Below, piece after piece: positions 57,728 through 64,000 of a DNA stretch of 64,000 nt. A model generated the notes under the pieces. It had not been told where the DNA came from. It worked only from the letters and a program-made list of their open reading frames with translations, and made no database searches. The position numbers and the translations under genes are program-made. Position 1 is the stretch's first letter. Each line of letters starts with the position of its first letter. The DNA is from an archaeon. GTDB lineage: Archaea > Nanobdellota > Nanobdellia > Pacearchaeales > GW2011-AR1. The stretch spans positions 190,773 through 254,772 of the forward strand of contig DAHWKL010000001.1 of NCBI GenBank assembly GCA_027343665.1. Direction: 5' to 3'.

Positions 57728-58243
57728 ATGACATTTTTTGATATGGGAAACGGTCAGGGTTATGTCAAATACCTAGAAAAAGACGAATGGATTCGTGGAT
57801 TTCAGAATTTCTTGTCTGCAGCAGGCGAAGCTTACAGAACTCTCAAAGAAGAAATAGACAAGGCTCCAAAAGAGGATATAGACGCATGGGGACTCGAAAC
57901 AGGATTGGAATTTTCACTCTCAGATCCGGAAGCACTCCTATTTGAAGCTGAATGGAAAGGTATCGGACACGTAAAAGTCAGTTTCAATTCAGGAAAGCCC
58001 CTCTTCAAATTATATGGATTTGCTGACGGAGAATACAAAAATCACAAATTCAAAGATGCCGAAGGGTTGTATAATTACCTTGAAACATTCCGATCCGATG
58101 GGACAGCTGTGATGTTCAACACAAAAAAACTCTTGAGTGATTCAAAACAGAACTTTCGCAAAAGCCTTGATGAAATTGTTGAGAGGATAATTTCACACAA
58201 GAAGGATAAAATCAATGAAAGCATAAAATCCTTTGACATCTGA
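57728..58243 (+). CDS. hypothetical protein, paralogue A of a tandem pair
   Basis: Shares KDEWIxxFQ, WKG, FKDAxGLYxYL and NFRxxxxxIVxxI motifs with 58303..58743. Confidence 0.65.
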   Translation: MTFFDMGNGQGYVKYLEKDEWIRGFQNFLSAAGEAYRTLKEEIDKAPKEDIDAWGLETGLEFSLSDPEALLFEAEWKGIGHVKVSFNSGKPLFKLYGFADGEYKNHKFKDAEGLYNYLETFRSDGTAVMFNTKKLLSDSKQNFRKSLDEIVERIISHKKDKINESIKSFDI

Positions 58244-58302
58244 ATTGTTTTTATGTTTTTTAACATAATAAACAATAAAAAGGAAGGAAAATTATTTTAA
58301 CA

Positions 58303-58743
58303 ATGAGTGAAGAGGTGAGTCTTCCCGGAAACTTTTCAAAAGATGAATGGATCATATATTTTCAGGGAATGCTCTCAAAAGTGAATCAGAGTTATGCTCA
58401 GCTCCAAGATGATATTGCAGATATATCTTCCGATAATCCTGGGGCAAATAACCTTGAGATAGCCATATTTGATGAACCATCATGGAAAGGAGCTTCAAAA
58501 ATAATAATAAGCAAAGACGGACAGGATTCATTTTTCAAAGTCGAAAAAAATTCTGAAGGATATGAGATTTTCAAAGATGCTACCGGCTTATATGATTACC
58601 TTGACAGCTTACATTATCACTTCAACGGAGACCACTTTGTCTCTTATTGCACTGAAAATTTCCGTGAAGGCGTCGAGACTATTGTTGATTCCATATTTTA
58701 CAGCAAAAAAAAGAAGATAAAAAATTCTATATCAAAAATTTGA
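58303..58743 (+). CDS. hypothetical protein, paralogue B of a tandem pair
   Basis: See paralogue A. Confidence 0.65.
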   Translation: MSEEVSLPGNFSKDEWIIYFQGMLSKVNQSYAQLQDDIADISSDNPGANNLEIAIFDEPSWKGASKIIISKDGQDSFFKVEKNSEGYEIFKDATGLYDYLDSLHYHFNGDHFVSYCTENFREGVETIVDSIFYSKKKKIKNSISKI

Positions 58744-58798
58744 AATGATTTTTGAGTAGTACAGCAACATATTAAAAGAAAAAAATCTTTTCCTGAAA

Positions 58799-59356
58799 AT
58801 GATAACTTACAAAGATATCTATGAAGCCGCAAAGAAAGAGAGATATTCTGAAAAACTGCAGCCCATCCCAAAAAATTTTGTCAAGGAAGTTTCCAGCTAT
58901 CTTGAAGAAAAAAAATCTGCATCATCTAAAGAAGACGGAAATTTTTCAGACATAATCCTGAAGACAAAAAAACAACTCGAGAATGCAGTCACACTTTTTC
59001 AAGAACTCATGAGAAGGAGAAGAAAAAAAATACTCAGTCTTGTCCTTATTGCAAGCGAGACAGGCATATCAAGGCAGGACTTCAACAACATGCTTTTATT
59101 CGAAAAGGAACTTTTCGAGGAGCTTATGAAAGCCATAGAAATTTCAGACAAGAAAATGAATAATATCCTGAGCGGCGGAAAAGAGGAAAGTGAAAAAGAG
59201 AATATGCTTGTGGTTTTCCTAGAGGATGTTAATGAGTTCAAATCTCCGGAAGGTGAAAGGTTCGGGCCATATTCAGCCGGACAATTCTCAAATCTTCCAA
59301 AAAGAATAGCTCAGATTCTCCTTTCTGACAATGTTGCTGAAAGCATGGAGAAATAG
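58799..59356 (+). CDS. archaeal GINS subunit (Gins15/Gins51-like)
   Basis: MITYKDIYEAAKKERYSEKLQPIPKNFVKEVSSYLEE; C-terminal B-domain VVFLEDVNEFKSPEGERFGPYSAGQFSNLPKRIAQILL. Confidence 0.82.
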   Translation: MITYKDIYEAAKKERYSEKLQPIPKNFVKEVSSYLEEKKSASSKEDGNFSDIILKTKKQLENAVTLFQELMRRRRKKILSLVLIASETGISRQDFNNMLLFEKELFEELMKAIEISDKKMNNILSGGKEESEKENMLVVFLEDVNEFKSPEGERFGPYSAGQFSNLPKRIAQILLSDNVAESMEK

Positions 59357-59420
59357 CTGACGTAATTTTTTAGAAGTAACAAACGAGAAAGCTTAAATAG
59401 TTCTTTGGAATATTTCTTGG

Positions 59421-59942
59421 ATGGAAATAAGCGACGAAAGAAAATTGATAATGTATAAGGTTAAGAAATATATGGAAAAGGTACCATATCAGGATGTCCT
59501 CTATTGGGCAAAAAGATGGTTGAATGAAAAAATAGGAGTCGATAACCTATCCACACTTGAGGAAAGAAGCTTATCAAGAATAGTCAATGATTGCATTTCA
59601 GATTATAGGAAAGATTTAGTTTCAAGGTTTTCGGGAGAGATTGGCCCTGAAGCCGTATCCGAAAATCTTGAAGAAGAGGCAGGCGAAAGATGGATGCTTT
59701 TTAATTATGGCGTTATATACTGGGGAGGAGCCTTTGATACAGTGATCTTGAGAATAGAAAAAAAACCACTTTCACCGCACAAGGGGAGGATTCTATTCAA
59801 AGGACCGATGAATCGCGAGAAAGAGATAAGAGAGATGTATAAAGATGAAATAAAAGATCACAAGGTGGCATTCGATCATGAAGTCTCACCCGAGTTCAAG
59901 GAATATTTCAGAAGACTGAGGGAAAAGTCCCACTTGATTTAG
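59421..59942 (+). CDS. hypothetical protein
   Basis: 173 aa ORF. Confidence 0.55.
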   Translation: MEISDERKLIMYKVKKYMEKVPYQDVLYWAKRWLNEKIGVDNLSTLEERSLSRIVNDCISDYRKDLVSRFSGEIGPEAVSENLEEEAGERWMLFNYGVIYWGGAFDTVILRIEKKPLSPHKGRILFKGPMNREKEIREMYKDEIKDHKVAFDHEVSPEFKEYFRRLREKSHLI

Positions 59943-59948
59943 ACCAAG

Positions 59949-59969
59949 TCCTGCAAAAATTCAGCAGTA
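59949..59969. promoter_or_regulatory. candidate operator 1 TCCTGC-N9-GCAGTA
   Basis: Same architecture as operator 2, one mismatch. Confidence 0.6.
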
Positions 59970-59989
59970 TCATGCAGTTCTCAACAGAG

Positions 59990-59997
59990 TTTATAAA
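59990..59997 (+). promoter_or_regulatory. TATA box of the thioredoxin/HTH operon
   Basis: TTTATAAA between the two candidate operators. Confidence 0.65.
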
Positions 59998-59998
59998 G

Positions 59999-60019
59999 TA
60001 CTGCAATTTTGTAGCAGTA
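59999..60019. promoter_or_regulatory. candidate operator 2 TACTGC-AATTTTGTA-GCAGTA
   Basis: Perfect 6-bp inverted repeat with 9-nt spacer directly downstream of TATA. Confidence 0.65.
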
Positions 60020-60042
60020 ATTAAATTCAAAGGAGTTAAAAA

Positions 60043-60372
60043 ATGGCAGTAAGCGTATTAACACTCAACAATTTCGAAGATGAAGTCTTGAAGTCGAAAA
60101 CACCGGTCATAATCGATTTTTATGCGGACTGGTGCGGACCTTGCCAGATGATGAAGCCTATCTTCCATGCACTGAGCGATAAGTTCGACGGAAAACTCAA
60201 ATTCATGAGGCTTGACACTGAGAAAGACGAATTCCTCGCAATGAAATTCGGAATACAGGGAATCCCTTCTCTTGTTATCGTTAAAGGGAACAAGGAAGTA
60301 GGAAGGATTGTCGGATACAGAAGCGAAGATCAGCTAAAGGCTCAGATCAACGAAGTATTAAAAAAAATTTAA
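60043..60372 (+). CDS. trxA: thioredoxin
   Basis: VIIDFYADWCGPCQMMKPIFHAL; GIQGIPSLVIVKGNKEVGRIVG. Confidence 0.95.
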   Translation: MAVSVLTLNNFEDEVLKSKTPVIIDFYADWCGPCQMMKPIFHALSDKFDGKLKFMRLDTEKDEFLAMKFGIQGIPSLVIVKGNKEVGRIVGYRSEDQLKAQINEVLKKI

Positions 60373-60379
60373 TTTTCAC

Positions 60380-60724
60380 ATGATAGACTTTGCATGCAAG
60401 AAATTCGATCTGGAAGAAGTCATAAAATGCTCACTTGGACTCAGCAAAGCAGAGTTCAGACTTTTAAAATTCATGGTAGAGCATGAAAAAAAATTCACGA
60501 CTGATGAGCTTGCAAAAAAACTCAATCTTGACAAGTCAACAATACAAAGATCAGTGAAAAAACTTCATGAAAAGAATATCCTTACAAGATCACAGATAAA
60601 CCAATCGGCAGGAGGGTATGTCTTTCTATATCGAGTAAAAGACAAAACAAATATAAGAAAGATAGTGACCGACACGATAGACAATTGGGTAAGTGTGTTT
60701 AAGAAAAAAATTGCTGACTGGTAA
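60380..60724 (+). CDS. winged-helix transcriptional regulator
   Basis: GLSKAEFRLLKFMVEHEKKFTTDELAKKLNLDKSTIQRSVKKLHEKNILTR. Confidence 0.87.
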   Translation: MIDFACKKFDLEEVIKCSLGLSKAEFRLLKFMVEHEKKFTTDELAKKLNLDKSTIQRSVKKLHEKNILTRSQINQSAGGYVFLYRVKDKTNIRKIVTDTIDNWVSVFKKKIADW

Positions 60725-60755
60725 AGTTTAATAATTTGCGATATCTATTCCTTTA

Positions 60756-60938
60756 ATGGAAAGCAGGAAAGTTTATGGGATAATAATAACTCTTATCGGA
60801 ATTATATTGATAGCATTGTCTTTCTTTGTAACATTTTTCACTTTGATTTATGGAATTCCTTTATTTGCAATTGGATTGTTCATATGGTTTAACAAAAAAG
60901 AAGATGAGATAGAAAAATTGAAGGTGAAAAGGAAATGA
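60756..60938 (+). CDS. small two-TM membrane protein
   Basis: GIIITLIGIILIALSFFVTFFTLIYGIPLFAIGLFIWF. Confidence 0.6.
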   Translation: MESRKVYGIIITLIGIILIALSFFVTFFTLIYGIPLFAIGLFIWFNKKEDEIEKLKVKRK

Positions 60939-61222
60939 TGCTCGAAGGGATCATACAAGAAGATGCGACGGTCCTGGGGGAAGACGGGAAAGTTTACCAT
61001 TTCGGATCAATAGAAGATGACGGAGATGGGTCTTTCAAAGCGTTATTTGATGCGACAGACGTAGGAGGCGGGGGGTATTTTGGCAGACAGTCCATAAAAC
61101 CTTATGTAGGAATGAGGGTCGTCTTCAGATGCAATACATTTGCGCCGCACGGATTCAATTATAAGATCTTGAAGGAAAAGGAGGTGAAAAATGAAAGAAT
61201 TTCTTGTAACAACAACAAATGA
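60935..61222 (+). CDS. hypothetical protein
   Basis: 95 aa ORF coupled to its neighbours (ATGA overlap). Confidence 0.55.
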   Translation: MMLEGIIQEDATVLGEDGKVYHFGSIEDDGDGSFKALFDATDVGGGGYFGRQSIKPYVGMRVVFRCNTFAPHGFNYKILKEKEVKNERISCNNNK

Positions 61223-61514
61223 AATCCCCGGGAAAAGAGTCATCAAAATCCTTGGCATAGCAAGGGGGAACACTGTCAGAGCAAGAAACCTTGGGCGTGA
61301 TATCGCTGCAGGGTTGAAGCATCTCATCGGTGGAGAGATAAAAACCTATACTGATATGGCGACACACGCCAGAGATGAAGCTTACAACAGGATGGTTAAT
61401 GAAGCGATACAAATGGGCGCTGATGCGGTCGTCGGAATGAGATTCATGACATCAACAATAATGGCAGGAGCCTCAGAGATGCTTGCTTTCGGAACAGCGG
61501 TGAAGCTCAAGTAG
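61191..61514 (+). CDS. YbjQ/UPF0145 family protein
   Basis: VTTTNEIPGKRVIKILGIARGNTVRARNLGRDIAAGLKHLIGGEIKTYTDMATHARDEAYNRMVNEAIQMGADAVVGMRF. Confidence 0.92.
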   Translation: MKEFLVTTTNEIPGKRVIKILGIARGNTVRARNLGRDIAAGLKHLIGGEIKTYTDMATHARDEAYNRMVNEAIQMGADAVVGMRFMTSTIMAGASEMLAFGTAVKLK

Positions 61515-61537
61515 GATAGTTTTTTATAAAATTAATA

Positions 61538-61609
61538 AGCCTGTGGAGAGAGTTGAACTCCCGACCTACTGCTTACAAGGCAGCCGCTCTGCCACTGAGC
61601 TACACAGGC
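61538..61609 (-). tRNA. tRNA-Thr (UGU)
   Basis: Acceptor GCCTGTG/CACAGGC, D stem GCTC/GAGC, anticodon arm GCTGC-CTTGTAA-GCAGT, T arm GGGAG-TTCAACT-CTCTC. Confidence 0.95.
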
Positions 61610-61717
61610 ATAGAATTCTTTAGAAAGAAGGTTTTAAAAAATCTTCTATGATTGAAGATAAAGAAAAAAATAAAAATTAGCAGAAGCCATGGAGGTAAAT
61701 TTAATCACGAAAAATCT

Positions 61718-62380
61718 TCAATCACCATGTGCAACACTCTTGACCAAGGGAATCCTCGTTGAATCGCTCATACCAAAAAGTTTTGGCAACAGGTATTTCC
61801 CACTAAATAAGAATAATTCAATGTGCTTTGGAACCAAACTTTTCACTTCATTAAGTGCATCTTTATTAGTCAGGATCAAAGATTTTATTGCACCAAGTGG
61901 GACAGATTTGGCGATTAACTGATTGTTTAACCTTTTAACTGGGATATCTCTTCCAACATAAGAGATCCCATTATCATTGCAAAATTTGACATAATCTGGA
62001 GAGTTTGAGGGATCATGACCCAGATCTAAAAGGATATCGAAAGAGTCATAATCAAACACATTTTTATCATCCATGTACGAGCCATTCAAAAAAAGTTCCG
62101 GATGATCAGATATATAATTAGGGTCAAGATAAAAGATTCCGCTTGTGCGCTCATCCGATAAACCACTCCATGAGTTGTACCTTCTAGCATTCAGTTTATA
62201 GAAGGTATAAGCACCATTGCCCTGAAATTCCGAGGTTTTACTGACAAGATACCTCCAGTTTGCTTCGCCGGTTTCACAGGTCGGCTTTATGGCTCCCTCT
62301 TCCAAGATTCTTTTAAGGCGACTGCTATCTCCAGCGTTCTTCTCTTGAACTGCATGGCTGATATAGATTTCGTTTTTCAT
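61718..62380 (-). CDS. hypothetical protein, possible ART-like fold
   Basis: MKNEIYISHAVQEKN...RLKRILEEGAIKP...GNGAYTFYKL...NNQLIAKSVPLGAIKSLIL; fold guess only. Confidence 0.5.
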   Translation of the reverse strand: MKNEIYISHAVQEKNAGDSSRLKRILEEGAIKPTCETGEANWRYLVSKTSEFQGNGAYTFYKLNARRYNSWSGLSDERTSGIFYLDPNYISDHPELFLNGSYMDDKNVFDYDSFDILLDLGHDPSNSPDYVKFCNDNGISYVGRDIPVKRLNNQLIAKSVPLGAIKSLILTNKDALNEVKSLVPKHIELFLFSGKYLLPKLFGMSDSTRIPLVKSVAHGD

Positions 62381-62396
62381 TTTTTTCTTAATGCGC

Positions 62397-62978
62397 TTAC
62401 ACTTCCACTCCCGTGATTCGGTCACGAATACTTACGCTTCCATTGTAAGATTCCATTATCAAAACCATCTTCGCGACATAAGCAGAATAGATGGAATTAT
62501 GATGAATCATGACTCCTGATCCCCTTAGGGAGTCGAGTTCCTCTTGCTTGCCCTGATTGTAAAGATGAAAAACCTGATTAGTCAGACCAACCTCTTCTCT
62601 TTCTAATTTCAGGTATTCATCCAAAAAACCAGGATAATTTCTTTTTAGGTATCCGCGGAATTTATCCAACAGACGGGACTTCTGGTGGATTATATTCGTG
62701 TGGGCGTTATTTGTCTCCAGATTGAATTTGCCTTCTTTAGACTTTTCAAAACAGAATCCTTTTTCACCGGACCGGGATTTCTGCATATAGTCATCACGGC
62801 TTATCTTTTCCCCGTGACTGTAATAGGTTAAATTTTCCGGAGCATCAACCCAAGGGTCATGCTCATAATAAAGAAAGTTCCCCCTAATGAATTCTTCATA
62901 TTTTTCAATTCCGAGAGGCGGACTGTCTAACGCTAAATCCCTCAATACTTCTTCATCAAGTGTTTTCCTTAATTCCAT
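62397..62978 (-). CDS. hypothetical protein
   Basis: 193 aa ORF directly upstream of the previous gene. Confidence 0.55.
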   Translation of the reverse strand: MELRKTLDEEVLRDLALDSPPLGIEKYEEFIRGNFLYYEHDPWVDAPENLTYYSHGEKISRDDYMQKSRSGEKGFCFEKSKEGKFNLETNNAHTNIIHQKSRLLDKFRGYLKRNYPGFLDEYLKLEREEVGLTNQVFHLYNQGKQEELDSLRGSGVMIHHNSIYSAYVAKMVLIMESYNGSVSIRDRITGVEV

Positions 62979-62995
62979 CTTCCTTCTTTTGTCAT

Positions 62996-63262
62996 TTAAC
63001 TCCTAAAAAAATTGTCGAGTCCTTCGTGAACTTTTTCCGTGATGTCTTTGATTTTCTTTTTATCTGTTATTTTTGTTGCAAATACGGGCCAGTCCCAGAA
63101 ATGACCATGCCTTCCAGATGAGAGACTATAAATCTTAGGTTCATCATCTGAGAGCGATGCAAGATCTATTGCATAAGACTTGTCTTTGTAATCAAATCTA
63201 TCAAAATAATTCCCGCCTATGTAAGCACAATCCTCATAAGATTCTACATCATAAGTTATCAT
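62996..63262 (-). CDS. hypothetical protein
   Basis: ATG at 63262 (MITYDVESYED). Confidence 0.5.
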   Translation of the reverse strand: MITYDVESYEDCAYIGGNYFDRFDYKDKSYAIDLASLSDDEPKIYSLSSGRHGHFWDWPVFATKITDKKKIKDITEKVHEGLDNFFRS

Positions 63263-63423
63263 TTTATTTAACGTCCTCCTTTTCACCTCTGTTGGAACTC
63301 ACGCTATGCACGGATTCTTTCTGAGGTGTTCTTTCTTTGGTATTCATTTTTTGTTCTGTTTTTTATGTTTAGTTTTTTGAGTTTGAAAAAATAAATTTAA
63401 AAAATAAAATCTTTGTTTTGGGA

Positions 63424-64000
63424 TTACTTTGATGGAACTATTCCTAAACTGTATCCATGACCGTGCCACAGTCTAGCTGGATCTCCATGAGTCACAATAT
63501 TATAAGTAGTACCATCAAAGCCTTTGGTGGAAATGGGATTATCCAGAAAATGACCAAAGAGACCCACTTGGGGGTGAATTTCATGACCTGTACCTGGCCA
63601 AAGGCGGATCTTTTTGTACTCCGAAAAAATTTCTTCGAGTTTCTCAGCCCCTTCTTCTCCATAACGCGCGATAATGTAAGGGTTTTTCTTTAGATAATGC
63701 CCCAAATAAAACCCAGTTTTAAAATCAAATTTTCCACCCCACTTCTCTTCATTAGAGACAAATTTCACATTTGGATCTCCTTCATGTAACCTTTTTATCA
63801 GGGAATCTTTATCCATAATTAAACCTTTATCGAGGGTGATCTTTGGGTTATGCTCGATTATTGTACCACCGGACCCGTCACCTGGTTTTTCTGGAGAAAT
63901 AAAAAGATTTCCAGTATATTCCCAGAAACCCATGCCGCTTAATCTGTTCAATAAATCTGCCACTTCGGCCGTATCTTCCTTATTTGAGTTTTTGAACGCA
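63424..64000 (-). CDS. hypothetical protein, truncated by window edge
   Basis: Frame stays open beyond the listed 63963 GTG (AFKNSNKEDTAEV|ADLLNRL...) to the window end. Confidence 0.5.
   Translation of the reverse strand, partial: AFKNSNKEDTAEVADLLNRLSGMGFWEYTGNLFISPEKPGDGSGGTIIEHNPKITLDKGLIMDKDSLIKRLHEGDPNVKFVSNEEKWGGKFDFKTGFYLGHYLKKNPYIIARYGEEGAEKLEEIFSEYKKIRLWPGTGHEIHPQVGLFGHFLDNPISTKGFDGTTYNIVTHGDPARLWHGHGYSLGIVPSK

Noticed and set aside
1-64000. CRISPR arrays, rRNA genes, canonical restriction-modification or prophage modules
   Set aside because: No regularly spaced identical repeats, rRNA-like sequence or recognisable cas/R-M/phage structural genes seen on manual reading.

Overview
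AT-rich archaeal chromosome segment; gene content suggests a DPANN-like (Woese-/Pacearchaeota-type) genome, but lineage is inferred, not tested. It carries an information-processing operon (rpoH, unsplit rpoB, unsplit rpoA, nusA-like, rpsL, rpsG, fusA), tuf, dnaG, topA, gins15, radB, nreA, srp54, ftsY, rpoL and rnhB. Metabolic and other genes include a LOG/rpiB/rpe plus tkt/tal pentose-phosphate cluster, a P-type cation ATPase, a surface protein and many small hypotheticals. There are four tRNA genes: Ser-GGA, Ser-GCU, initiator-like Met-CAU and Thr-UGU. I saw no rRNA or CRISPR. The most notable observations are: (1) an SMC protein whose hinge is apparently replaced by a central Rad50-like CPLC zinc hook; (2) a decayed insertion element with ~31-bp terminal inverted repeats, a membrane-protein ORF and a transposase C-terminal relic; (3) two matched TNCTGC-N9-GCAGTA operators flanking the TATA box of a thioredoxin/winged-helix operon; (4) a MazG-like/HIT fusion inside the RNAP-ribosomal operon; (5) an aminotransferase/EgtD-like methyltransferase pair between two tRNA-Ser genes; (6) a coupled LOG-rpiB-rpe operon suggesting NMP-to-pentose-phosphate salvage; (7) an initiator-like tRNA with C33 and a T-stem bulge; (8) a DUF1028-like gene frameshifted at an A7 run. 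All homology calls come from reading motifs; no database search was run.
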